A stretch of DNA of 34,016 nt. It comes from Paulinella micropora (taxonomy: Eukaryota > Cercozoa > Imbricatea > Euglyphida). The position numbers were made by a program, and so were the translations under genes. Of this stretch, positions 24,946 through 33,044 are shown piece by piece. The stretch is from the NCBI GenBank assembly GCA_009731375.1, contig BJOX01000059.1, positions 688,609-722,624 on the forward strand, read 5' to 3'. The notes under the pieces were generated by a model that was given only the letters and a program-made list of their open reading frames with translations, did no database searches and was not told where the DNA came from. How positions within the stretch are numbered: position 1 is the first letter of the stretch; every line of letters begins with the position of its first letter.

Positions 24946-25448
24946 NNNNNNNNNNNNNNNNNNNNNNNNNNNNNNNNNNNNNNNNNNNNNNNNNNNNNNN
25001 NNNNNNNNNNNNNNNNNNNNNNNNNNNNNNNNNNNNNNNNNNNNNNNNNNNNNNNNNNNNNNNNNNNNNNNNNNNNNNNNNNNNNNNNNNNNNNNNNNNN
25101 NNNNNNNNNNNNNNNNNNNNNNNNNNNNNNNNNNNNNNNNNNNNNNNNNNNNNNNNNNNNNNNNNNNNNNNNNNNNNNNNNNNNNNNNNNNNNNNNNNNN
25201 NNNNNNNNNNNNNNNNNNNNNNNNNNNNNNNNNNNNNNNNNNNNNNNNNNNNNNNNNNNNNNNNNNNNNNNNNNNNNNNNNNNNNNNNNNNNNNNNNNNN
25301 NNNNNNNNNNNNNNNNNNNNNNNNNNNNNNNNNNNNNNNNNNNNNNNNNNNNNNNNNNNNNNNNNNNNNNNNNNNNNNNNNNNNNNNNNNNNNNNNNNNN
25401 NNNNNNNNNNNNNNNNNNNNNNNNNNNNNNNNNNNNNNNNNNNNNNNN
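24946..25448. other. Assembly gap (503 N)
   Basis: It probably hides most of the minus-strand integrase-like gene and the second half of the hairpin cassette at 25480. Confidence 0.98.
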
Positions 25449-25479
25449 ATTTTTCTTTTTATTTTTATTTAATCGCAGA

Positions 25480-25538
25480 CGATGTTTGTTGAAGACGTAG
25501 TCTGAAAAGAAAATCGTAGATTTTCTAAACAAATATCA
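25480..25538 (-). repeat. Hairpin cassette, copy 4 (half visible)
   Basis: On the minus strand this starts TGATATTTGTTT and ends CTTCAACAAACATCG, the same outer stem as the cassettes at 32276 and 33452. It carries an extra perfect hairpin (AGAAAATC and GATTTTCT around a 3-base loop). Its first TGA (25538-25536) is the stop codon of the gene upstream on the same strand. The expected second hairpin would lie toward or in the gap. Confidence 0.7.
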
Positions 25539-26066
25539 AAATTTTAAAAACATTCTTGAGACATCATCATAATTTTTTTCTTTCTTGCTTGGTTTCTCTG
25601 CTTGATTATAAACATTAACAGATATGTTTGACTTCTTTCCGTTTCCTTTTTTAGATTTAGGCTTCGGCTCTTCCTCTTCGCTTTCTTCACTTTCGCTTTC
25701 GCTCTCATCAGGCTCAGGCTCAGGCACAGGCTTTTTACTTACTTTCTTTTTTGCTTCCGCTTTCTTTCTCCTTATTTTCATTTTAGCCATTTTTTCTGCT
25801 ATAATATCTGTGAAATCACATTCTTCATCGCTCTCACTGCTTTCTTCTGGTGTATCATCTTAGTCTTTTCCATTAATGATATCATTAGCAACACCAATTT
25901 CCGCCATGCGGTTTATCTTTTCCTCCATCTCTTCATCATCGCCTACATAAGCCTTTCTACACTTTGCTAATTTCTCTTTTGCTATTTCAACCTTATGTTG
26001 CTTTTTGCTCTTAATACTTTCCACGGCCTTACCCCAATTCTTACGACTTGCTTCGGGAGACGGCAT
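25536..26066 (-). pseudogene. Charged Lys/Glu/Ser protein interrupted by an in-frame TAA
   Basis: Starting from the ATG at 26064-26066, a 68-residue basic helical segment (MPSPEASRKNWGKAVESI...) ends at TAA 25860-25862. The same frame then continues with an acidic Ser/Glu/Asp-rich stretch and a further 84-residue frame from the ATG at 25788-25790. That part has a basic helix, Pro-Glu repeats, an acidic run (ESESESEESEEEE) and a basic tail, ending at the cassette TGA at 25536. Because the frame is kept across the stop, I read this as one gene of about 176 codons with a nonsense codon. Two adjacent genes or readthrough are possible. No family is recognised; the composition suggests a disordered nucleic-acid-associated protein. 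Confidence 0.55.
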
Positions 26067-26121
26067 TTATACTCAGATTAATATATTTTAGTATTTTTTA
26101 AATAAATAATTAAATAATATA
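26067..26121. promoter_or_regulatory. Short divergent AT-rich promoter region
   Basis: Fifty-five bases separate the divergent start codons at 26066 and 26122, almost all A and T, with TATA-like and TAATATATTTTAG elements. The spacing implies a compact bidirectional promoter, as in compact viral genomes. Confidence 0.5.
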
Positions 26122-29100
26122 ATGTCGCAATATAAACCATTACTAGGCTTGTCAGAAATCGCAACAGACAGCCTATCAATAGCCAACCTTGACCTTACCA
26201 ACACAAACATAGTCGGTCTGAATACAGACAGAGTGCCAGAAGATGCTGACCCCATAAATCTTTATTACACTGACGACCGATTTGATACACGACTGGCTAC
26301 CAAAAGCACCGCAGACATTAAAGAAGGACTTAATTATTATTGGACTGATAACCGCTTTGACACACGGCTCGCTTTAAAATCAACAACTGACCTAAAAGAA
26401 GGACTTAATTATTATTGGACTGATAACCGCTTTGATACACGGCTCGCTTTAAAATCAACTACGGATATCAAAGAAGGAAGCCGTTTATACTACACAGAGC
26501 AACGAGTAAGGGATAATGACGAAGTCAAAGCCTCAACTCAACACCGCTCTAATACTTCCAATCCGCACCAAACCAGTTTATATAATTTGATTGACACAAA
26601 CATATTTGCACAAGCAAGCGGACAATACTTAACTTACAACGATGTAGAAGGTAAATGGAGAATACAGCCCTTGGTTCAATTGATACACTTTCAGATGTGG
26701 TCATTACAGCACCAGTGGCGATGAATAGTTATCTAACATATAATTCAATAAACTGGGTAAATAAAACATTTCCGTAAATAAAACATTTCCGATAAATGTT
26801 GATGAAACAGGCAACATTAGTATGGGAAGGAAGAATATAACAGGAGTTAATTTACTAAATGACAAAGGTGTTGATGAATGGATATTTGAGCATAATGATA
26901 ATAATAATAAGGTGTCAGCGAGTGGAAGTATAGATAGCCACAGCGATGTGACAATAACAGGTTTTCCAGCAGATAATCAACTGATTATGTATAGCACGGG
27001 GCAATGGAGAAACGCCACACCACCCTTTCTTAGATTAGACGGCACAGCCAGTATGACGGGAGGACTAAATATGAATGGTTATGCTATTTCGGGGGCTTCT
27101 ACATATAATGGAATTAATCTCGCTAATCTCGCAGTTGATGGTTCGGTGGTCAAACTAACAGGAGACCAAACCATAGGAGGAATTAAAACATTCAGCAATA
27201 TAATAAATGCGAGTGCGGGGATTGATATGAAAAGCCAAAGCATAACAAATGTTAATCTTGTTGATGGTGTGGATGTTTCAGTTCTTGATACTTCGGTGGT
27301 CAAACTAACAGGAGACCAAACCATAGCAGGGAATAAAAAATTTACATCAACTTTAGAAGTAAGTGGTTCATCCAATCCTACTACTTTTGACGGCATTGGA
27401 ATGGCCTTTGATACTAAAATAGGAATGATTGCAGCACAAAAAAAGGCAACAGCGAGTTGGTATCCGATACAAATAACGGGTTCGTATGTTGAGTTATATT
27501 CAGGTAATACTTTAATTATGACCGCAACTGGCACTACACTATCTTTGAATAACAACAAAATAACAAACTTAGCCACACCATCAGCAACAATGGACGGAGC
27601 AAATAAAAGTTATGTGGATACATTAGACGCGCAAAAAGTGAAACTAACAGGAAACCAAACCATAGCAGGAATTAAGACATATAGCAGTGGTGTTGAAATA
27701 ACGGGAAATTCAATCAATTCAACAACAAAGGGCACATTTATCGTTTTCAATTCTACCAGTAATATCGGGTCAATTGCTAGTTTGGATATGAAAACTGCAA
27801 CATATTACAACTTTGAAATTTCTGCGAAAAAAATAAGTTTTATTATTGACGGGACGATTGTCGGTTGGGTAAATGCTTCGGGGCTAGATTGTAATAGTAG
27901 CAAAATAGCCAACCTTGGAACTCCGACATTAGCAACGGACGGAGCGACAAAAGGGTATGCGGACACATTGGACGGGCAAAATGTAAAACTAACAACAGAC
28001 CAAACCATAACAGGAAGTAAAACATTTAATGGGGCGAGCACTACGATAAAATATCTAACTTTAACGAACAATGCCGATTTTAATAATCAAACTATCACTA
28101 ATGGTGGAAATATAACATATAATGGGGCGAGGATATTAAACCAAAATGGAGGAGATATATTCTTTTCACAGACATCAGGAGATTATCAGTATTTCTTATT
28201 TACTCTAAATACTGCTACAAGTGGAACCGCGAACCAACGAGGTTATGTATTTACGAATGTAGCATTTGATGTAAAAGGGGCGGGACTTTATATTTCAAAA
28301 CTTTTGGATAATAAAAGTGCTTCGTCTGACATTGTCCGTTTTAACAATGCTGGCGGTATGCGGTTTTATGGTGCTTTGGATATGAACTCAAACAACATAA
28401 CAAATGGTGGAACAATAACGGGAACTACATTAACGGCAACTGCTGGTATGACTACAACAACATTAACAACGAGCGACAAAATAACAACAGCATCAGGCAA
28501 ACCAATAATCATAGGCAATACAACGAAAGGCACAGGGACGACAGGTGGTTTAGAATTATATGGAACGGCTTCAAATATCGGAGGAGCACACTTACAAGCA
28601 ATAACAACGGCGGATGCTTATCCAACATTTCAATTATTGAACTGGGCACACGACAATATAGGCGTAAGTTTTGATGCTTATTATGACGGCTCAAACTGGA
28701 AATCAAGTAATTCTGGTTCAAACTTTCAAATATACAAAAACTCAAACAAACTTGCTTTTAACTATAAATCAGGAATAACAGCAGGAAGCAATATAACATG
28801 GTCTGAGGCGATGAATGTAAGCACAGCAGGATTATTAACTGCGAGTGCGGGGATTACATATACTGGCACACTAACATCAGCAACGAATGTCAGTGGAGCA
28901 AAAATAGGAATTCAGGGACCAACAGATGGAACAAACGCAAAAGGAATATTTCTATGGGATACAACCAATACAAGTTGGGGGATTTATGCAGCATCTGGCG
29001 GAGGTGGAAACACTAGAAGTTTGGCAAATGGTTTGGCGGTTTCTGGAAATGATTTTAGTTCGTATAGTTTTCGGTTTAGGGTTGCTAATGATTCTACAAT

Positions 29101-29998
29101 GGGATTTGTATGGGAGAATTCAGCAGAGCAATGGTTGATGTCGTTGAATGGACTCAATGGGACTTTATGGACAAAAGGATTGATTACGGCAAATGCGGGA
29201 ATTACATATTCTGGGGTGCTAACAACGGCATTAGCATCAACTAATGGGGCAAAAATAGCAATTCAAGGACAAACAGACGGGACGAATGCGAGAGGAATAT
29301 TTATGTGGGATGCTACTGATTCAAACTGGGGGATTTATATGTCTCAGTCTGGGAATAATAAATCATTAAGTGGAGGAACAGCACCAGCAGGAGGAGGTGG
29401 AGGATTAACTTCTTATGCTATTAGATTTAGAGTGAATGGTTCTTCAACGAGTGGGTTCATATGGGAGAATAATTCAAATACTGCTTTAATGTCATTAAGA
29501 GCGAGCGATGGACAATTATGGGTATTGTCTAATCCAATTCAATATTCAGACAGGAGAAAAAAAGAAGATATAAAGGAATGCTTAGGCTTAGATTTTATTA
29601 ATAAGTTAAATCCAGTCTGCTATCGTATGATTGATGACAAAAAGAAATGTAGGACTGGCTTAATAGCACAGGTATTAGAAGAAATACTAACAGAAATGGA
29701 TATGCTAGATTTTGGCGGATTTATAAAAGAAAAAATTATGGTTCCGTGTCCAAAGCAAAGAAAGGAATGTGAATTGAAAGGTGTGAGTGTTAATCCAGAA
29801 GATGTTAAATGTATTGATAGTGGTGATGTCGGTTATGGTATAGGTTATTCCGAATTTATCGCACCATTAATTAAGGCTGTTCAACAATTATCAGAAAAGG
29901 TAGTTAATTTAGAAAAAGAAAATAAAAAATCTTATGAATATACTACAAGACCAAGCAAACCAACTAGCCGAAATCCGAGCAGTCGTATTTTCTACTAA
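26122..29998 (+). pseudogene. Phage tail-fibre-like protein with peptidase S74 chaperone end (two breaks)
   Basis: A very long fibre-type gene. The N-terminal part (26122-26724 frame) has 25-residue units, NLYYTDDRFDTRL..KSTADIKEG, with two units nearly identical over 75 bp of DNA (26326-26475). The main frame (1058 codons from 26822) has four VKLTGDQTIAG-K-TF repeats (about codons 108, 157, 270 and 385), each of the last two preceded by an ATDGATKGYADTLD-type motif typical of phage tail fibres. Two related blocks of about 115 residues follow at codons 672-785 and 789-905. The C-terminus has YSDRRKKEDI (Ser at codon 909) and GLIAQVLEEI, the hallmarks of the S74 intramolecular chaperone domain, which in known members cuts itself off after trimerisation. 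A final coiled coil follows. The frame changes at a C run near 26668-26670 and again at a 17-bp duplication (26757-26790). The likely role is a trimeric virion surface fibre. Confidence 0.75.
26757..26790 (+). repeat. 17-bp tandem duplication breaking the fibre gene
   Basis: GTAAATAAAACATTTCC occurs at 26757-26773 and again at 26774-26790. Seventeen is not a multiple of three, and the duplication separates two frames that otherwise continue the same fibre protein. It is either a genuine mutation of this copy or an assembly duplication. Confidence 0.8.
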
Positions 29999-30341
29999 TG
30001 CCTCCTAGATTACACCCCCCACCGCCAGTCATTGAATAGACGGCGAACTAACACCAAAGTTGAAAAATAGAGTTTTAGACATTTCATTGAAGAATGAGGA
30101 AAAAAAAGTAGAGCACGAATTGGAAGATAACTGGAATTGTTGTTGTATAAAAGACAGACCGACAGACAGCCGACTTATTAAATACTTATTTCAAATGGGT
30201 ATCATTATTGCCATTATAACCCTTTGTATCGTGAGGCTATCTGAAAAGAATTTGCCATGCGAGGTTGCTAATACTTATGTCGGAATTTTGACTTTACTCA
30301 TAGGAATATGCCTTCCATCACCTTCTTCAAGTAAGAAGTGA
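29998..30341 (+). pseudogene. Small two-helix membrane protein (frameshifted near its start)
   Basis: The ATG at 29998-30000 overlaps the fibre stop (TAATG) and opens a proline-rich start (MPPRLHPPPPVIE) that ends at TAG 30037-30039. The main frame, open from 30036 to the TGA at 30339-30341, has no ATG before codon 30195 and looks like the continuation, so a small indel near 30037 is likely. The main frame has a charged cytosolic-type stretch, a hydrophobic helix at about 30184-30234, a short Cys-containing loop and a second helix at about 30275-30314, ending PSPSSSKK. Small two-helix membrane proteins are common in polinton-like and related large DNA viruses. The role is unknown. Its 3-prime end overlaps the convergent gene at 30327 by 15 bp. 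Confidence 0.6.
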
Positions 30342-30596
30342 GCATTCGTATAAGTGTATTTTATACCAAGAAGCATCACTACCTGAGCAAATTAAAGGAA
30401 TGGCTTCATCAAAACTAACACACCAATCACTCATAGGCTTATACACACATTTAAATTTAGTTTCTATTCCTTGCTTTATACAATAAGCACAACTCTCATT
30501 TTTTTTCTCACTGACCCGTGAGTAAAAGTCGCAGGCAGTCCGAGCAGAAATATTAATTAATAAAAAGTTTATTAGCACTAATATAGAGGTCATCAT
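30327..30596 (-). CDS. Small cysteine-rich protein with signal peptide
   Basis: 89 residues. The N-terminus is a typical signal peptide (MMTSILVLINFLLINISARTA, likely cut before Cys22). The remaining part has seven cysteines (22, 36, 39, 50, 59, 70 and 85), including a CAYC pair. The spacing suggests a small disulphide-stabilised extracellular or virion-surface domain, loosely like PSI-type modules; I would not assign a family. The gene runs against its neighbours. Its ATG at 30594-30596 overlaps the ATG of the plus-strand gene at 30595, and its 3-prime end overlaps the membrane-protein gene. A start at the second Met (30593) is also possible. Confidence 0.6.
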   Translation of the reverse strand: MMTSILVLINFLLINISARTACDFYSRVSEKKNESCAYCIKQGIETKFKCVYKPMSDWCVSFDEAIPLICSGSDASWYKIHLYECSLLT

Positions 30597-30957
30597 GGCT
30601 GACTATAAATACCAAAAGATTATTTTTCTGAGCAATGATTTTGCTGGAGGAAGCAAAACATTTAATAAAAATATTCAAATGTCATTCACACCCACCAAAA
30701 TGAATGTAAAATTTATCCACTATATGAACGACCAGACCGAAACCAAAACCAGAATTCTTTATATGGACAGAATTGGAATTATTGGAACATTTGCGGACAG
30801 CACCACAGCAAACATTTCAAACCTCGGTTATAATTTGGGTGTTGTAGGATGGACTGACGGACAATATACATTTAAAGTCCTTGAAACTGACAGCGGAAAT
30901 ATTGATACAGGAAATTTAGCGGGCCGAATTGTAGTGTGCCTAGAATTCTTAAGATAA
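30595..30957 (+). CDS. 120-residue beta-rich protein of unknown function
   Basis: Starts MADYKYQKIIFLSNDFAGGS and ends CLEFLR, followed by TAATAA. It alternates hydrophobic and polar residues in short strands with many Thr, Asn and Gly. It has no cysteine cluster (a single Cys near the end), signal peptide or membrane segment. This fits a small beta-sandwich or jelly-roll-type structural protein. It lies between the fibre/membrane group and the packaging ATPase, so a minor virion or capsid-cement role is plausible, but this is inference from context. The gene begins head-to-head with the cysteine-rich gene with no spacer, so its promoter must lie inside that gene. The AT-rich stretch at about 30550-30585 is the obvious candidate. 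Confidence 0.65.
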   Translation: MADYKYQKIIFLSNDFAGGSKTFNKNIQMSFTPTKMNVKFIHYMNDQTETKTRILYMDRIGIIGTFADSTTANISNLGYNLGVVGWTDGQYTFKVLETDSGNIDTGNLAGRIVVCLEFLR

Positions 30958-30966
30958 TAATATACG

Positions 30967-31786
30967 ATGATGAAGATTAACAATGTCAAGGTGAAGCCCG
31001 TAAAACAAGAGGGTGATGGAAACAAAAAAGCAAAAGGTTATAAATTATTTAATGAGCCGTATGCTAACATATTTCTACTCGCCCGTAAGAAGAGCGGGAA
31101 AACGACATCACTCTTTGAAATACTGAAACGGACTACAGACAGAAAAACCCGTATTGTCATTATTGCTTCAACGATACACAAGGACTACATTTATAAAGCA
31201 ATGGTAAAGCACTTTAAGAACAGAGGCAACCCGATGGCAATATATACCTTTCTTAAATCAGATGGTGTAAATGTCATTGATTATGAGTTAGACAAACTGA
31301 ACAGACATGACGAGCAACACGAAGGAGAAGTAAAACAAGACAAAGAAGAAATAGAGAAGCCACAATTTTTATACTTTGGAAAAGAAAAGAAACAGAGCGC
31401 CGCGGAGGCACCGAAAGAACGACCAAGCAAGTATATTTCTCCAGAGGTTGTTTTTGTTTTGGACGATTTAGGGAGTGGATTTAAGAGACAAGTCCGTACG
31501 TGATTTGTTAAAAAAGAACAGACACTATAAATCAAAGGTTATTATGTCAAGCCAGTATCTGAACGACCTACGGCCAGAAGCCATTAAGCAGTTAGATTAT
31601 TTATTAATCTTTCCAAGCCAGTCTCAGGATAAAATGGAACTCGTGTATAAACACTTAGACTTATCTTTTGACTTTGATTACTTTCTTCAAAAGTATCACG
31701 AGGCTACAAAGGAACGATTTAATTTTCTTTATGTCTCAAGTGTTGATGATGAGTTACGGAAGAATTTTGCTTACAGATTAAAATGA
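30967..31786 (+). pseudogene. A32/FtsK-like DNA-packaging ATPase (one frameshift)
   Basis: P-loop ATPase of the type that pumps DNA into capsids in polintons, virophages and nucleocytoplasmic large DNA viruses. The first frame (178 codons from the ATG at 30967) has Walker A ARKKSGKTTS (residues 39-48, with Ala in place of the first Gly) and Walker B VVFVLDDLGS (161-170). It then ends early. The sensible sequence continues one base out of register from about 31475 with the helix VRDLLKKNRHYKS, the strand KVIMSSQYLNDLRP (a sensor-like segment typical of A32-type ATPases) and a C-terminal helical part, to a TGA at 31784-31786. The combined length of about 270 residues fits the family. The break lies near GGGAGTGGATTTAAG (about 31470-31484). 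The stop TGA is the first triplet of a hairpin cassette. Confidence 0.82.
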
Positions 31787-31899
31787 TATTTGACAATTTC
31801 ACTTCGTGCTATTTGCACTCTCGTTTATTGTCAAACATCGAAACCATTAAAGCAAAAACGATGTTTTATGAAATCGCGTAGCGGGTGAATAAAATATCA
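31784..31899 (+). repeat. Double-hairpin cassette, copy 1
   Basis: Starts TGATATTTGACAAT and ends TAAAATATCA. Hairpin 1 is 31784-31840, with outer arms GATATTTGACAAT and ATTGTCAAACATC. An 18-base A-rich spacer follows. Hairpin 2 is 31859-31899, with arms GATGTTTTAT and ATAAAATATC and an inner CGC-GTA-GCG. The TGA of its first three bases is the ATPase stop codon. About 57 AT-rich bases then separate it from the next ATG. Likely roles are transcript 3-prime end formation or separation of neighbouring transcripts. Confidence 0.75.
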
Positions 31900-31956
31900 A
31901 AATAAAAAATTTGGAATTAATTATTTTTTTCTGTATTATATAATCATCTATCTTTT
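31900..31956 (+). promoter_or_regulatory. AT-rich promoter region of the core-protein gene
   Basis: Fifty-seven bases, almost all A/T, with TGTATTATATAATC about 15-25 bases before the ATG. This is the only cassette followed by extra sequence before the next start codon. Confidence 0.4.
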
Positions 31957-32274
31957 ATGGTAGTAAAAACAACTCGTGTTGAAGTCATTCCAACAATCGG
32001 CAAACGAACTATTAACTCAAGCACCAACATGGCTGGAGGTAAAAAGAAAACTGGACGGAAAAAGGGCAAGGGGCAGGCTGGTGGTAAAATTAACTGGCAA
32101 AAAATGGGCAAAACCGCAATGGCTGTTGATAAATTTCTTCGCAATAATAAGTTAATCTCTAGGACTGCGGGAGCATTAAGTAGCGTCGGGGTACCTTACG
32201 CTGGTAGTGTTGGTGCTGTAGCATCAAGACTGGGGTATGGTAAGCAGAAAGGACGAGGTGCCCTTAAATTCTAA
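31957..32274 (+). CDS. Basic glycine-rich core-like protein with a possible maturation site
   Basis: 105 residues. After a 24-residue leader comes MAGGKKKTGRKKGKGQAGGK, and then a helical part ending SRTAGALSSVGVPYAGSVGA, a Gly/Ala-rich, membrane- or helix-packing-type segment. The MAGG followed by Lys29 fits the adenovirus protease consensus (Met/Ile/Leu, any, Gly, Gly, then cut), and a protease of that family is encoded downstream at 33045-33454. Cutting after Gly28 would release a strongly basic mature protein, much as adenovirus core precursors are trimmed. Homology to adenovirus pX or pVI is not shown by sequence; the comparison is functional inference. The gene lies between two hairpin cassettes. 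Its TAA is followed one base later by the next cassette. Confidence 0.7.
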   Translation: MVVKTTRVEVIPTIGKRTINSSTNMAGGKKKTGRKKGKGQAGGKINWQKMGKTAMAVDKFLRNNKLISRTAGALSSVGVPYAGSVGAVASRLGYGKQKGRGALKF

Positions 32275-32275
32275 A

Positions 32276-32399
32276 TGATATTTGTTTCAGACTACGTCTT
32301 CAACAAACATCGAAAACCAATTTATTTTTTCAATAAAGAAAAAACGATGTTTTAGAATAAGCGAGAGTGCGTAGCACGAAGTGAAATTCTAAAATATCA
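32276..32399 (+). repeat. Double-hairpin cassette, copy 2
   Basis: Hairpin 1 (32276-32312) has arms TGATATTTGTT and AACAAACATCG with an inner AGAC-TAC-GTCT. A spacer of about 32 A/T-rich bases follows. Hairpin 2 (32345-32399) has arms GATGTTTTAGAAT and ATTCTAAAATATC and an inner GTGC-GTA-GCAC. The cassette ends one base before the next ATG (32401). Outer ends TGATATTT and AAATATCA are exact reverse complements. Confidence 0.78.
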
Positions 32400-32400
32400 A

Positions 32401-33036
32401 ATGGTCGCTAAAACCAAAAAAACAAGGAAACCTAAGGTAAGACCCCCGAGGGTTTATAGGAATAAGAGCGGGAAGCCGTATATTATCCAGAAGGGTAAAA
32501 AATATTATCTTAATTTCGGTAAAAAGACAAATGATATGAGCACACTTCAAATTGTTAAACTTTTTATGAAATACTTGAGCAGACCAAAAGCAAAGAAAAA
32601 AACAAAGAAGGAAGACTTAAGAAAAGTCCAGCGTTTGTCGGAGATTGAACAAAATACTAGAACCGCCATTAATGACCACTTAGACAAACTCAGAAAGGAG
32701 AAATACGAAAAGATTGATGAGATAGACCAAAAAGAGAAAAAGGCACAGGTGGATGCTGAAGAAGAAAAGAAGAGGCAAGAAAGAAAAGACATAGCCGATG
32801 CCAAGGAAAGACAGGAAGAAATAGATAGGGAAATGAAAAAGGAACAGCGACTTATTCAGGAACTAAATGCGGAACGACGACATAGACAAGGTTTATTGAT
32901 GGCTCCACTAGCCCCGCCTATGATAAAACCGCCACCGCCACCACAACAAGCACGACCGCCAAGGAGAACGAAGGGAGTTATTGTAAAGGATGCGGAAGAA
33001 GAGGAGAAACATAAACAAACAAAACGGGAAAAATAA
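32401..33036 (+). CDS. Basic/coiled-coil protein with proline-rich segment
   Basis: 211 residues. The N-terminal 60 are basic and contain YRNKSGKPYIIQKGKKYYLN, which looks like a small beta unit, then a short helical stretch (TLQIVKLFMKYL). Residues of about 65-160 form a highly charged Lys/Glu/Arg helix, likely a long coiled coil. A PPMIKPPPPPQQARPPRR stretch and an acidic-then-basic tail end the protein at TAA 33034-33036. No enzyme motif is seen. Between the core-like protein and the protease, it is probably a structural or scaffolding virion protein. The start codon follows the palindromic cassette by one base, so any promoter must lie within the cassette or further upstream. Confidence 0.62.
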   Translation: MVAKTKKTRKPKVRPPRVYRNKSGKPYIIQKGKKYYLNFGKKTNDMSTLQIVKLFMKYLSRPKAKKKTKKEDLRKVQRLSEIEQNTRTAINDHLDKLRKEKYEKIDEIDQKEKKAQVDAEEEKKRQERKDIADAKERQEEIDREMKKEQRLIQELNAERRHRQGLLMAPLAPPMIKPPPPPQQARPPRRTKGVIVKDAEEEEKHKQTKREK

Positions 33037-33044
33037 TTGATGGT

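Noticed and set aside
24900-25532. Minus-strand frame starting TTG and crossing the 503-N gap
   Set aside because: Its readable start lies within the hairpin cassette at 25480-25538, and the rest is unknown bases.
21681-25862. Alternative genetic code with TAA/TAG as sense
   Set aside because: Well-supported genes end in TAA or TGA, often doubled, and the interrupting stops are single and accompanied by frameshifts in other genes. Damage or error explains them better.
27079-28745. Minus-strand frames opposite the fibre gene
   Set aside because: Shadows of the fibre repeats, with hydrophobic translations caused by Thr/Asn-rich codons on the other strand.
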